Source: Pseudomonas mucidolens (GTDB taxonomy: Bacteria; Pseudomonadota; Gammaproteobacteria; Pseudomonadales; Pseudomonadaceae). Taken from it: a stretch of 64,000 nucleotides of DNA. The notes beneath the pieces are model-generated. The model saw only the letters and a list, made by a program, of their open reading frames with translations. It was not told the origin of the DNA and made no database searches. Shown piece after piece: positions 36,259 to 45,192 of the stretch (position 1 is its first letter; the number at the start of each line of letters is the position of its first letter). A program made the translations under genes and the position numbers. The DNA lies in contig NZ_LT629802.1 in the NCBI RefSeq assembly GCF_900106045.1, positions 5,642,001-5,706,000 of the forward strand. Direction: 5' to 3'.

Positions 36259-36876
36259 TCAGAACTTGAGAGTGGTGGCGGCACTCGTCGCTTCAACGCC
36301 TTGCTGGCCGCTCGGGCCGATCAGTTGTACCTGAATTTTCCGGGTGGCGGGGAAGGTCTTGAACAGGTTCGCCAGGTCGAGGTTCTTCAGCGCGGTCGGC
36401 GTGGCGCAGGTGAACTGGTAGTGAGCGTGGATTTCGCTGTGATCGTGATGAGGCTCTTCGGCCGCGGCGCCTTTGCCATCGGTGGCGTGATCGTCATGGT
36501 CATGATCCGCATCGGGCTTGTCGCCAAACAACGGGCTGTTGAGTTCCTGGGTGCTGATCACGCAACCGGCCGCCTGGGGCAGGCTGAACAGCACCAGCGG
36601 CTGTTCCAGCTGCTTGCGTGCGGCGACGACCTTGGCCTTGTCGGCGTCAGTGGTAGCCTGGTGTTCGAAACCCACCAGGTTCATGGCCGGGCTTTCCAGC
36701 TCCAGTTCCAGGGACTGACCCTCCAGCACCGCGTTGAGGTGTCCGACACCGTGTTCGTGGGCACCGAGGCTGGCGTGTTGATGATCGTGGTCGTGGTCGT
36801 GGTCATGTGCGTCAGCGGCTTGAGCGATGGCCAAGGGCAGCAGGGCAAACGGCAAAGCGAGCAACAGGCGGCGCAT
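36259..36876 (-). CDS. DUF2796 zinc-regulated periplasmic protein (ZrgA-like)
   Basis: 205 residues with a signal peptide (LLLALPFALLPLAIAQAA) followed by a histidine/aspartate run (DAHDHDHDHDHQHA) and a second one (DADHDHDDHAT), both suited to metal binding. DUF2796 family. First gene of the operon with an ABC ATPase, permease and DUF3299 protein. A Zur-like palindrome lies 29 bases upstream, consistent with induction under zinc limitation as for P. aeruginosa PA4063. Confidence 0.85.
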   Translation of the reverse strand: MRRLLLALPFALLPLAIAQAADAHDHDHDHDHQHASLGAHEHGVGHLNAVLEGQSLELELESPAMNLVGFEHQATTDADKAKVVAARKQLEQPLVLFSLPQAAGCVISTQELNSPLFGDKPDADHDHDDHATDGKGAAAEEPHHDHSEIHAHYQFTCATPTALKNLDLANLFKTFPATRKIQVQLIGPSGQQGVEATSAATTLKF

Positions 36877-36904
36877 AGCAAAACTCCAGGCAATAATGAA
36901 ATTT

Positions 36905-36926
36905 TTGTTATGTGATCTTATAACAA
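36905..36926. promoter_or_regulatory. Candidate Zur box
   Basis: TTGTTAT-N8-ATAACAA palindrome between the DUF2796 gene and the divergent small gene at 37012. The GTTAT/ATAAC half-sites resemble gamma-proteobacterial Zur operators (GTTATAnnATAAC type), with slightly wider spacing. Confidence 0.6.
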
Positions 36927-37011
36927 AAGAGTCGAGAGTTTGACCGCCTGCTTGGCGTTGCGCAAGGCACATGGGAGCATGCTCGTCAGAAAAAATCCTG
37001 GAGGCCGAGCA

Positions 37012-37368
37012 ATGTTGCGAATTCGTGGAACCATCGGTGAACTGCCCGTGGACTTGACCCTGGAACTGGATGACGGCGATTGGGCCCGGCTGGGCGCGCA
37101 GTTGCAGACGATCCAACCGGCAAGCGCCGAACCTGTCGCCGCAGCGCCGCCGGCCAACCAGGGTGACGGCCAATGGCAGGCCGCCCAGGATCTGCTGCGC
37201 CAGGCCGGGCAGCTCAGCGGGCTGGAATTATCGGATCAACTCGAACAGTTGACGGGCAGCGCGTCGGCGGGCAAGCGCTTGTTAGTGCGCCTGCGCCATA
37301 GTGCCAAGGTCAAAGTGGCCAGCGGTGGTGATACGCCGCTCTATACCTGGATCGACACCGCTTCTTAA
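37012..37368 (+). CDS. Conserved small hypothetical protein
   Basis: 118 residues from MLRIRGTIGELPVDLTLELD; the start follows TGGAGG. An N-terminal beta-rich part, an Ala/Pro/Gln linker and a helical part (WQAAQDLLRQAGQLSGLE). No signal peptide or known catalytic motif. Divergent from the zinc operon with the Zur-like site between, so it might share that control. Function not recognised. Confidence 0.65.
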   Translation: MLRIRGTIGELPVDLTLELDDGDWARLGAQLQTIQPASAEPVAAAPPANQGDGQWQAAQDLLRQAGQLSGLELSDQLEQLTGSASAGKRLLVRLRHSAKVKVASGGDTPLYTWIDTAS

Positions 37369-37379
37369 GCGCCCCCAAT

Positions 37380-37477
37380 GTAGGAGCGAGCTTGCTCGCG
37401 AAAAACTCATAGGCGCCGCGTTTATCCAGGAAGCACGCGTTATCGTTGAGGTTCTTCGCGAGCAAGCTCGCTCCTAC
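37380..37477. repeat. REPIN of the GTAGGAGCGAGCTTGCTCGCGAA family
   Basis: Two perfect 23-base inverted arms (37380-37402 and 37455-37477) with a 52-base spacer, between the small gene and cnoX. A different REP family from those at 23.7 and 53.4 kb. Confidence 0.88.
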
Positions 37478-37516
37478 AAAAAAGCCTTAAGCCCCCTCGT
37501 CGCAGGCGGTTGTCAC

Positions 37517-38389
37517 TCAATACAACGCTGCGAACAACTTGCGGCGATACGCCGTGACCAGCGGGTGATCATTGCCCAGCAACTCGAAGACCTGCAGCAA
37601 GGTCTTGTGGGGCAGGCCTTCGTTGTAGCTGCGGTTGCGGATAAACAGCTTGAGCAGGCCATCCAGCGCCGCTTCGTATTGCTGGCGCGCCAACTGCTGC
37701 ACCGCCAGTTGATACATCGCTTCATCATCCTGCGGGTTTTGCGCCAGGCGGCTTTTCAGCTCGGCGGCGTCGGGCAGGTCAGCGGCTTGACGCAAGAAGG
37801 TGATCTGCGCCTTGGCACCGGCAAGGGCGGCCTTGTGTTCGTCGCTTTTGACGGCATCGAGCACGCTCTGCGCTTCGCCCAGTTCGCCGCGCTCGGCGAG
37901 GCAGCGAGCGTAGAGAATCAGTGCGCCAGCGTTGCTATTGTCTTCCCCGAGCAAGGTCACCAGGACGGCTTCGGCATCACTGATACGGCCCTCGGCGAAC
38001 AGCGCCTGGGCCTGCTCCAGCGGGTCAGCTGCAGCTGGCGCGGGCATCTGCACATGCGGTTCGAGCATCGCCCGTACTGCCGATTCCGGTTGCGCCCCGG
38101 CAAATCCGTCCACCGGCTGGCCATCCTTGAACAGCACCACCGTCGGCAGGCTGCGGATGCCAAAGCGCGCGACGATGTCCTGTTCGGCCTCGCAATCGAC
38201 CTTGGCCAGCAGCAACTCGCCCTGATAGCTCTCGGCGATCTGCGCCAGCAGCGGCATCAACGCCTTGCACGGCGCGCACCATTCGGCCCAGAAATCCACC
38301 AGCACCGGCTTGTGGAAGGAGTTCTCGATCACCGCCTGGTCGAAGGTGGCAGTCGTGGCATCAAAGATATACGGCGTTGGCTCACTCAT
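37517..38389 (-). CDS. cnoX: Thioredoxin-like co-chaperone CnoX (YbbN)
   Basis: 290 residues: a thioredoxin domain (1-115) with a full CxxC (Cys38-Ala-Pro-Cys41, in FWAEWCAPCK) and a TPR-type helical domain (about 125-290). CnoX holds unfolding proteins under oxidative stress and passes them to GroEL or DnaK. E. coli CnoX lacks the CxxC pair; here it is present, so this protein may also reduce disulfides. Confidence 0.9.
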   Translation of the reverse strand: MSEPTPYIFDATTATFDQAVIENSFHKPVLVDFWAEWCAPCKALMPLLAQIAESYQGELLLAKVDCEAEQDIVARFGIRSLPTVVLFKDGQPVDGFAGAQPESAVRAMLEPHVQMPAPAAADPLEQAQALFAEGRISDAEAVLVTLLGEDNSNAGALILYARCLAERGELGEAQSVLDAVKSDEHKAALAGAKAQITFLRQAADLPDAAELKSRLAQNPQDDEAMYQLAVQQLARQQYEAALDGLLKLFIRNRSYNEGLPHKTLLQVFELLGNDHPLVTAYRRKLFAALY

Positions 38390-38421
38390 GGGGTATCTCG
38401 AAGAACGCGGGAATGGAGCAA

Positions 38422-39102
38422 CTATAAGGGCTGGCGGGGTTGGCTGAAAGCGCGCCGCGAATGATACAGACTCACCTTGCGAAACTGCCAGGGTTCGGCC
38501 AGGTCCGGCAAGGTCAGCGCATCGAGCACTCCCAGACGCTGATAATCGCGGTGCTGAAAATCCCGCACCCGCGAATCGGCGACCAACGCTTGCTGCCCGC
38601 GTGTGAGGAATTGATCCAGCAGTGGCAGGTTTGCCCGGTCGTACAGCACATCGGCTACCAGAATCAGGTCAAAGCGATCTGCTTCGGCGAAAAAATCGGC
38701 CGAATAACCCAGCTCCACGCCGTTCAGCGCTGCGTTCGCCCGGCAGGCTGCCAGCGCCAGGGGATCGAGGTCACAGGCCACCACTTCGAGGGCGCCGGCT
38801 TTAACGGCGGCAATCCCGGCAACCCCGGAACCTGCGCCAAAGTCCAGCACCCGCTTGCCCGCCACCCACTCGGGATTGGCCGCCAGGTAGCGTGCCAGCG
38901 CCAGGCCGCTGGCCCAGCAAAAGCTCCAGTAGGGCGGCTCATGCAGAATGCGCCGGGTTTCTTCGGGGCTGAAGGCGCGGTCCATGTTATCGGCGTCCAG
39001 CAGCCACAGCGACAACTCGGTATCGGGTAACGCACAGGCCTCCAGCTGTGCGTCACCGATCAACTCACTCAAGGCGCGTTGCAGGTCCAGCGGTGGCGTC
39101 AT
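38422..39102 (-). CDS. Class I SAM-dependent methyltransferase (METTL20/Nnt1-like)
   Basis: 226 residues. SAM motif I VLDFGAGSGVAGIAAVKAGA (about 84-103), acidic ribose-binding residue VACDLDPLAL, and post-motif LILVADVLYDRANLPLLDQF in the manner of protein-lysine or nicotinamide methyltransferases. The substrate is not evident. Its ATG overlaps the stop of the lipoprotein gene upstream. Confidence 0.83.
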   Translation of the reverse strand: MTPPLDLQRALSELIGDAQLEACALPDTELSLWLLDADNMDRAFSPEETRRILHEPPYWSFCWASGLALARYLAANPEWVAGKRVLDFGAGSGVAGIAAVKAGALEVVACDLDPLALAACRANAALNGVELGYSADFFAEADRFDLILVADVLYDRANLPLLDQFLTRGQQALVADSRVRDFQHRDYQRLGVLDALTLPDLAEPWQFRKVSLYHSRRAFSQPRQPL

Positions 39103-39554
39103 GGGGCGCGGACGAGTTGCAGGGGGCCGGTGGTCTGGGTGATCGCTTGCACGATACGCACCGCCGGCAGGTGCAGGATCAACTGGCCGGACTGGCTGGC
39201 ACGACCACGCAGTTCGACGCGGCCGCCCGTTGGAAATGCCTGGGGGTTGAAGCGCAAGCGGAACGCCAAGGGCTTGTTGTTGCCGATCAGCACGCTGCTG
39301 GCCAGCAGTTTTTGCGGTCGATCGCGTTCATCGATCACCAACAATGCCAACTCGACTTCGGCACCGGCGGGCACGCCAGTGAGGGTGCCACTGACTTCGC
39401 GCTGATACGCGGGCAACGGCCCGAGGGGTTCCTGGCCGGGAATTTTTTTCTGCTGTTGGGGCGCAGGTTGTGGCGCGGCGGGTTTTGGCGCTTCGCTGCT
39501 GCAGGCGACCATAAGGCTGAGCACAGTGAGTAGAACGAGTGGTCGTAGCGGCAT
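39099..39554 (-). CDS. YbaY-family lipoprotein
   Basis: 151 residues from MPLRPLVLLTVLSLMVACSS, with a lipobox LMVAC (Cys18) and a Pro/Gln/Ala linker, then a YscW/YbaY-type beta domain (VSGTLTGVPAGAEVELALLV). Predicted to be a cell-envelope lipoprotein of unknown role. ATGA overlap with the methyltransferase gene downstream. Confidence 0.8.
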   Translation of the reverse strand: MPLRPLVLLTVLSLMVACSSEAPKPAAPQPAPQQQKKIPGQEPLGPLPAYQREVSGTLTGVPAGAEVELALLVIDERDRPQKLLASSVLIGNNKPLAFRLRFNPQAFPTGGRVELRGRASQSGQLILHLPAVRIVQAITQTTGPLQLVRAP

Positions 39555-39692
39555 GTACGGCTCCAAAAACGCGAAAAATCAGTGATCTTAAGATAAAAAC
39601 ATACTAGTCAGCCTATATACCGTAAAGGCTATGGCTTGTCTTGCGACGGGGATGCGCTACCATGGCCCTCCCATTTTTTGTTGCCTGCCACC

Positions 39693-40157
39693 ATGCACTG
39701 TCCCTTCTGCGGTGCCAACGACACCAAGGTCATTGACTCGCGTCTGGTCGCCGAGGGCGATCAAGTGCGTCGCCGGCGTGAATGCCTGGCCTGCGGTGAA
39801 CGTTTCACCACCTTCGAAACCGCCGAACTGGTGCTGCCGCGCCTGATCAAATCCGACGGCAGCCGTCAGCCCTTCGACGAAGACAAACTGCGCGCCGGTA
39901 TGCAGCGCGCCCTGGAAAAACGCCCGGTGAGTGTCGAGCGGCTGGAAGCGGCGCTGGCGCATATCAAGCACAAGCTGCGGGCGACCGGCGAGCGCGAGGT
40001 CAAATCCCTGGTCGTTGGAGAGCTGGTGATGGCCGAGCTGCAAAAGCTCGACGAAGTCGCCTATATCCGTTTTGCCTCGGTGTATCGACGCTTTCAGGAC
40101 CTCAATGAGTTCCGTGAAGAAATCGACCGCCTGGCTCGTGAGCCGGTTAAAGAATGA
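39693..40157 (+). CDS. nrdR: Transcriptional repressor NrdR
   Basis: Nucleotide-sensing repressor of ribonucleotide reductase genes. 154 residues from [18 protein letters not shown], with the zinc ribbon Cys3/Cys6 and Cys31/Cys34 (ECLACGERF) and an ATP-cone from about 46. The ATG at 39693 begins the zinc ribbon; an earlier in-frame ATG would add an unlikely tail. First gene before ribD, overlapping it by four bases. Confidence 0.96.
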   Translation: MHCPFCGANDTKVIDSRLVAEGDQVRRRRECLACGERFTTFETAELVLPRLIKSDGSRQPFDEDKLRAGMQRALEKRPVSVERLEAALAHIKHKLRATGEREVKSLVVGELVMAELQKLDEVAYIRFASVYRRFQDLNEFREEIDRLAREPVKE

Positions 40158-41290
40158 ATGTTCTGTCTGCTGAGCAAGTGATCCTCGATGCTCATTACAT
40201 GGCGCGCGCCCTGGAGTTGGCGCGCAAGGGCGTGTACACCACTCATCCGAACCCGCGGGTGGGTTGCGTGATCGTGCGCGACGGGCAGGTGGTCGGTGAA
40301 GGCTGGCACGTGCGCACCGGCGAACCCCATGCCGAAGTCCATGCCTTGCGCGCCGCTGGCGGTCAGGCCCGTGGCGCCACGGTCTACGTGACGCTGGAAC
40401 CCTGCAGTCATCACGGTCACACGCCGCCGTGCGCCGATGCGTTGATCAACGCAGGTGTCGGCCGCGTCGTGGCGGCGATGCAGGACCCCAATCCGGAAGT
40501 CGCTGGACGTGGCTTACAGCGTCTGGCCCAGGCCGGAATCGCGGTCCAGAGTGGCGTACTTGAACCTGAGGCGCGGCTGCTCAATCAAGGTTTCATCAAG
40601 CGCATGGAACACGGCCTGCCGTTTGTACGGGTCAAATTGGCGATGAGCCTGGACGGTCGCACGGCCATGGCCAGCGGCGAAAGCCAATGGATCACCGGCC
40701 CGGCGGCACGCGCCAACGTGCAGCGCCTACGGGCCCAGGCCAGCGTGGTGCTGACCGGTGCCGACACGGTGCTGGCCGATGGCGCGCGCTTGACCGTCCG
40801 CGCCGCCGAGCTGGGGCTGGATGAGGCGACCACCGCACAGGCCATGTCCCGGCCACCGCTGCGCGTATTGATTGACGGTCGCCTGCGCGTACCGTTGAAT
40901 GCGCCGTTCTTCAAGGCCGGGCCGGCGCTGGTGATCACCTGTGTAACGCCGGACAACCAATACCCGACGGGCCCGGAGTGTCTGGTGGTGCCCGGCGTCG
41001 AAGGCCAAGTGGATCTGCGCTCGGCGCTGGTTGCGCTGGCTGGCCGGGGCGTCAACGAAGTGCTGGTGGAAGCCGGTCCGAGCCTGGCCGGCGCGCTGGC
41101 CCAGCAAGGCCTGGTGGATGAATACGTGATATTCGTCGCTGGCAAGTTCCTCGGCTCCGCTGCCCGGCCGTTGCTGGATTGGCCGCTTGAGAAGCTCGCG
41201 GACGGCCCCCAACTCAAGATCACTGAAATGCGCGCTGTCGGCGATGACTGGCGAGTCACTGCCATTCCCGCGCCCTCAGCGGACGTATAA
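40154..41290 (+). CDS. ribD: Riboflavin biosynthesis deaminase/reductase
   Basis: Bifunctional diaminohydroxyphosphoribosylaminopyrimidine deaminase and 5-amino-6-(5-phosphoribosylamino)uracil reductase. 378 residues. Deaminase zinc site His59-Ala-Glu61, Cys84 and Cys93 ([11 protein letters not shown]); the reductase domain runs from about 150 ([12 protein letters not shown] to the [11 protein letters not shown] segment). ATGA overlap with nrdR. Confidence 0.97.
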   Translation: MNVLSAEQVILDAHYMARALELARKGVYTTHPNPRVGCVIVRDGQVVGEGWHVRTGEPHAEVHALRAAGGQARGATVYVTLEPCSHHGHTPPCADALINAGVGRVVAAMQDPNPEVAGRGLQRLAQAGIAVQSGVLEPEARLLNQGFIKRMEHGLPFVRVKLAMSLDGRTAMASGESQWITGPAARANVQRLRAQASVVLTGADTVLADGARLTVRAAELGLDEATTAQAMSRPPLRVLIDGRLRVPLNAPFFKAGPALVITCVTPDNQYPTGPECLVVPGVEGQVDLRSALVALAGRGVNEVLVEAGPSLAGALAQQGLVDEYVIFVAGKFLGSAARPLLDWPLEKLADGPQLKITEMRAVGDDWRVTAIPAPSADV

Positions 41291-41324
41291 TTTCCGGCCT
41301 GCGCCGAGCCCCCAGGAGGACTGC

Positions 41325-41999
41325 ATGTTCACCGGCATTATCGAATCCATCGGCAGCATCCGCGCCATGACCCCCAAAGGCGGCGACGTTCGCCTGCTGG
41401 TTGAAACCGGCAAGCTCGACCTCGGCGATGTCAAGCTGGGCGACAGCATCGCCGTCAGCGGTGTGTGCCTGACCGTCATCGAGTTGCCTGGCAACGGTTT
41501 TGCCGCCGATGTCAGCCGCGAAACCCTGGACTGCACGGCGATGAACGACCTCAAGGCCGGGAGCCCGGTCAACCTGGAAAAAGCCCTGACCCCGACCACC
41601 CGTCTCGGCGGGCATCTGGTCAGCGGTCATGTCGACGGCGTAGGCGAAGTGGTGGCCCGCAGCGAAAACGCGCGCGCCGTGGAGTTTCGCATTCGTGCGC
41701 CGAAAGAACTGGCCAAGTACATCGCCCACAAAGGCTCGATCACCGTCGACGGCACCAGCCTGACCGTGAACGCCGTGAATGGCGCCGAGTTTGAGCTGAC
41801 TATCATTCCCCACACCCTGAGCGAAACCATCATGGCGTCTTATCAGCCAGGACGCCGGGTGAACCTGGAAGTGGACTTGCTTGCCCGTTACCTGGAGCGC
41901 CTGCTGATGGGCGACAAGGCCGCAGAGCCTGACTCTTTACAAGGGCCTGGTAACATCACCGAAAGTTTTCTGGCCGCCAACGGCTACCTGAAATCCTGA
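41325..41999 (+). CDS. ribE: Riboflavin synthase alpha chain
   Basis: Dismutates two 6,7-dimethyl-8-ribityllumazine to riboflavin. 224 residues from MFTGIIESIGSIRAM, with two homologous lumazine-binding halves (second half from GHLVSGHVDGVGEVV). Start ATG 41325 follows AGGAGGA; the frame upstream is not part of the family. No FMN riboswitch is seen in front. Confidence 0.96.
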   Translation: MFTGIIESIGSIRAMTPKGGDVRLLVETGKLDLGDVKLGDSIAVSGVCLTVIELPGNGFAADVSRETLDCTAMNDLKAGSPVNLEKALTPTTRLGGHLVSGHVDGVGEVVARSENARAVEFRIRAPKELAKYIAHKGSITVDGTSLTVNAVNGAEFELTIIPHTLSETIMASYQPGRRVNLEVDLLARYLERLLMGDKAAEPDSLQGPGNITESFLAANGYLKS

Positions 42000-42014
42000 C
42001 CAAGGGGGTGCCGC

Positions 42015-43106
42015 GTGGCGCTCAATAGCATCGAAGAACTGGTTGAAGACATCCGCCAAGGCAAGATGGTCATTCTCATGGATGACGAAGACCGTGAAAA
42101 CGAAGGCGACCTGATCATGGCCGCCGAGCTGTGCCAGCCTGAACACATCAACTTTATGGCCAAGCACGCACGGGGCCTGATCTGCATGCCCATGAGCCGC
42201 GAGCGCTGCGAGCTGCTCAAGCTGCCGCTGATGGCACCGCGCAATGGCTCGGGGTTTGGCACCAAGTTCACCGTATCGATCGAAGCCACCGCTGGCGTGA
42301 CCACCGGTATCTCCGCCGCCGACCGCGCCCGCACCGTGCAAGCGGCTGCCGCGAAAGACGCCAAGGCCGAAGACATCGTCAGCCCGGGCCATATTTTTCC
42401 GCTGATGGCCCAGCCTGGCGGCACGCTGGCCCGCGCCGGTCACACCGAAGCGGCCTGCGACCTGGCGCGCATGGCCGGTTTCGAGCCGAGCGGAGTGATC
42501 TGCGAAGTGATGAATGACGACGGCACCATGGCCCGTCGCACAGAGCTGGAAGCCTTTGCCGCTGAACACAGCATCAAGATCGGCACCATCGCCGACCTGA
42601 TTCACTACCGGATGATCCACGAACGTACCGTTCAGCGGATTGCCGAGCAGCCGCTGGACAGCGAACTGGGACAATTCAACCTGGTGGCCTACCGTGATTC
42701 GGTGGAAGGCGACGTGCACATGGCGCTGACCCTGGGCATCATCAGCGCGGAAGAGCCGACCCTGGTGCGCGTGCACAACATGGACCCGTTGCGCGACCTG
42801 TTGATGGTCAAGCAACCGGGGCGCTGGAGCCTGCGCGCCGCCATGGCCGCGGTTTCCGAGGCGGGCAGCGGTGTGGTGCTGCTGTTGGGCAACCCGGTGG
42901 ATGGTGACGTATTGCTGGCGCATATCCGCGAAACCGCTGACCAGGTACCGGTGAAAAAACCGACCACCTACAGCATCGTCGGCGCCGGTTCGCAGATCCT
43001 TCGCGACCTCGGCGTGCGCAAAATGCGCCTGATGAGCGCGCCGATGAAATTTAATGCGATATCCGGTTTCGACCTGGAAGTTGTAGAATACGTGCCCTCC
43101 GAATAA
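42015..43106 (+). CDS. ribBA: DHBP synthase with degenerate GTP cyclohydrolase II domain (RibBX)
   Basis: Makes 3,4-dihydroxy-2-butanone 4-phosphate for riboflavin. 363 residues, GTG start after AAGGGGG. The RibB half (1-205) is intact: MDDEDRENEGDLIMAAE, GHTEAACDLARMAG and GVICEVMNDDG. The C-terminal half has the RibA shape but lacks the zinc cysteines (no CLTGD.F or RCDCG), so it should not hydrolyse GTP. The separate ribA gene at 46051 supplies that step. Confidence 0.94.
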   Translation: MALNSIEELVEDIRQGKMVILMDDEDRENEGDLIMAAELCQPEHINFMAKHARGLICMPMSRERCELLKLPLMAPRNGSGFGTKFTVSIEATAGVTTGISAADRARTVQAAAAKDAKAEDIVSPGHIFPLMAQPGGTLARAGHTEAACDLARMAGFEPSGVICEVMNDDGTMARRTELEAFAAEHSIKIGTIADLIHYRMIHERTVQRIAEQPLDSELGQFNLVAYRDSVEGDVHMALTLGIISAEEPTLVRVHNMDPLRDLLMVKQPGRWSLRAAMAAVSEAGSGVVLLLGNPVDGDVLLAHIRETADQVPVKKPTTYSIVGAGSQILRDLGVRKMRLMSAPMKFNAISGFDLEVVEYVPSE

Positions 43107-43151
43107 AGGCCGGCGATTTCAGCCCCTTGTTCGCGGTTCAAATATCACTAA

Positions 43152-43174
43152 GGGACGCGTAATGAACGCGTCCC
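43152..43174 (+). promoter_or_regulatory. Strong hairpin between ribBA and ribH
   Basis: Perfect nine-base stem GGGACGCGT / ACGCGTCCC with loop AATGA, 23 bases before the ribH start, in the only long gap (90 bases) of the rib operon. It lacks a long T-run; attenuation, RNA processing or stability control is possible. Confidence 0.6.
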
Positions 43175-43196
43175 GGCTCTTTAAGAGATTTGTCGA

Positions 43197-43673
43197 ATGA
43201 CCCTGAAGACCATCGAAGGTACCTTCATCGCCCCCAAGGGCCGCTATGCCCTGGTGGTTGGCCGCTTTAACAGCTTCGTGGTTGAAAGCCTGGTAAGCGG
43301 TGCCGTGGACGCCCTGGTTCGCCACGGTGTGAGCGAAAGCGATATCACCCTGATCCGCGCCCCTGGCGCCTTCGAAATTCCACTGGTTGCGCAGAAAGTT
43401 GCCCAGCAGGGTGAGTATGCGGCGATCATCGCCCTGGGCGCGGTCATTCGTGGCGGTACCCCGCACTTCGAATACGTGGCCGGCGAATGCACCAAGGGCC
43501 TGGCCCAGGTGTCCATGGAATTCGGCGTACCGGTAGCCTTTGGCGTGCTGACCGTTGACTCCATCGAGCAAGCCATCGAGCGTTCCGGCACCAAGGCCGG
43601 CAACAAAGGCGCTGAAGCTGCTTTGTCCGCCCTGGAAATGGTCAGCCTGCTGTCGCAGTTGGAGGCCAAGTGA
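43197..43673 (+). CDS. ribH: 6,7-dimethyl-8-ribityllumazine synthase
   Basis: Condenses DHBP with the pyrimidine intermediate, forming 60- or 10-mer capsids. 158 residues; core motifs [36 protein letters not shown] and the [17 protein letters not shown] phosphate/lumazine region. A hairpin lies just upstream; the NusB start overlaps its stop (GTGA). Confidence 0.97.
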   Translation: MTLKTIEGTFIAPKGRYALVVGRFNSFVVESLVSGAVDALVRHGVSESDITLIRAPGAFEIPLVAQKVAQQGEYAAIIALGAVIRGGTPHFEYVAGECTKGLAQVSMEFGVPVAFGVLTVDSIEQAIERSGTKAGNKGAEAALSALEMVSLLSQLEAK

Positions 43674-44170
43674 TTAGCGACGAAAGCGATCGTTTCAACC
43701 CGCGCGAGCCACGCTCTGCGGACGCCGGCAAGCCTTCCAAGCAGGAAAAGCGTCGCGCTGCTCGTCAGTTGGCGACCCAGGCGCTGTACCAGCGTCACCT
43801 GGCGGGTGCTTCGTTGAACGAAATCGAAGCCCAGTTTCGCGTCGACAATGACTTTACCTTCGCCGACCAGAGCTACTTCCACGACATCCTGCACGGTGTG
43901 CACGCCAACCTGAGCGAGATCGATGCCGCGCTGACGCCCTGCCTGGACCTGACCATCGAAGAGCTGGACCCGGTCGAGCTGTGCGTCATGCGTCTGTCTA
44001 CCTGGGAACTGCTCAAGCGCGTCGACGTACCGTATCGCGTGGTGATCAACGAAGGCATCGAACTGGCGAAAGTCTACGGTTCGACCGACGGTCACAAGTT
44101 CGTCAACGGTGTGCTCGACAAGCTCGCTCCACGCCTGCGTGAGGCCGAAGTGAAGGCCTACAAGCGCTGA
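43670..44170 (+). CDS. nusB: Transcription antitermination protein NusB
   Basis: With NusE (S10) it loads on boxA RNA for rRNA antitermination. 166 residues with a GTG start overlapping ribH by four bases. A charged N-terminal extension (about 25 residues) precedes the helical NusB core ([20 protein letters not shown] to [20 protein letters not shown]). Confidence 0.95.
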   Translation: MISDESDRFNPREPRSADAGKPSKQEKRRAARQLATQALYQRHLAGASLNEIEAQFRVDNDFTFADQSYFHDILHGVHANLSEIDAALTPCLDLTIEELDPVELCVMRLSTWELLKRVDVPYRVVINEGIELAKVYGSTDGHKFVNGVLDKLAPRLREAEVKAYKR

Positions 44171-44188
44171 TTCGCGCTTGGGTCCCCG

Positions 44189-45154
44189 ATGGGCGAGTTT
44201 GAGCTGATCCGTAAGTACTTTGCCGCCGCGCCCTGTGCGCAAGGCGGCGAAGGCATTGCCCTGGGGATCGGTGATGACTGCGCCTTGCTGGCGCTCCCTG
44301 CCGGGGAGCAGTTGGCGGTTTCCACCGATACCTTGGTGGCTGGCGTGCATTTTGCCGACCCGTGCGATCCTTTCCTGCTCGGCCAGCGCTCGCTGGCCGT
44401 GGCGGTCAGCGACTTGGCGGCCATGGGCGCCAATCCGTTGGCCTTTACCCTCGCACTCACCACGCCCACGGTTTCGGCCGATTGGCTGCAACGCTATGCC
44501 CAGGGCTTGAACGCCATGGCTCAGCGCTGTGGCATAGGCCTGGTGGGGGGTGACACCACGCGTGGGCCGCTGAGCCTGACCGTCACGGTGTTTGGTCGCG
44601 TCCCGAGCGGCCTGGCCTTGACCCGCGGTGGCGCGCAGCCGGGGGATTTGCTGTGTGTCGGCGGGGACCTGGGCAACGCCGCCGGCGCCTTGCCGCTGGT
44701 CCTGAACCAGCGCACCGCGCCGCCAGCGATTGCCGAGCCGCTGCTGGCCCATTACTGGTCGCCACAACCGCAGTTGGCCCTGGGTTTGGCGCTGCGGGGC
44801 AAGGCTACATCAGCCATGGACATCTCTGACGGCTTGTTGGCCGATTGTGGGCATATCGCCAAGGCTTCAGCGCTACGCTTGGTGATTGAGCAACAACGAC
44901 TACCCTTATCCTTGGAGCTGCTGGCGTTTCTCGGCGAGGAGGAGTCCCGGTCCGCGGCCTTGAGCGGGGGTGACGATTATGTGCTGCTGTTCACGCTGCC
45001 CCCGACCGAGCTGGCTCCATTGTTGGACAGCGGCTGGCCGGTCAAGGTGGTCGGACGGGTGGAGCAAGGTCAAGGGGTGGCTCTGGTGGATTCCGTCGGA
45101 CTGGACATTACCCCGGTAATGCGCGGCTACCAGCATTTTCGCGAAACGCACTGA
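44189..45154 (+). CDS. thiL: Thiamine-monophosphate kinase
   Basis: Phosphorylates thiamine monophosphate to the diphosphate cofactor. 321 residues starting MGEFELIRKYFA. Motifs: GIGDDCALL (metal/ATP), STDTLVAGVHF, GGDTTRGPLSLTVTVFG and a late MDISDGLLADCGHI. Follows nusB by 18 bases, the usual order. Confidence 0.96.
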   Translation: MGEFELIRKYFAAAPCAQGGEGIALGIGDDCALLALPAGEQLAVSTDTLVAGVHFADPCDPFLLGQRSLAVAVSDLAAMGANPLAFTLALTTPTVSADWLQRYAQGLNAMAQRCGIGLVGGDTTRGPLSLTVTVFGRVPSGLALTRGGAQPGDLLCVGGDLGNAAGALPLVLNQRTAPPAIAEPLLAHYWSPQPQLALGLALRGKATSAMDISDGLLADCGHIAKASALRLVIEQQRLPLSLELLAFLGEEESRSAALSGGDDYVLLFTLPPTELAPLLDSGWPVKVVGRVEQGQGVALVDSVGLDITPVMRGYQHFRETH

Positions 45155-45192
45155 CACCTCCATCTTGCCGTGTTCTACCTGAGGTCGTGGTT

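Noticed and set aside
37301..38464. 387-codon open frame opposite cnoX
   Set aside because: Begins inside the preceding gene, crosses a REPIN and lies antisense to cnoX.
41291..41324. FMN riboswitch before ribE or ribBA
   Set aside because: The gaps are 34 and 15 bases, far too short, and no RFN core is present.
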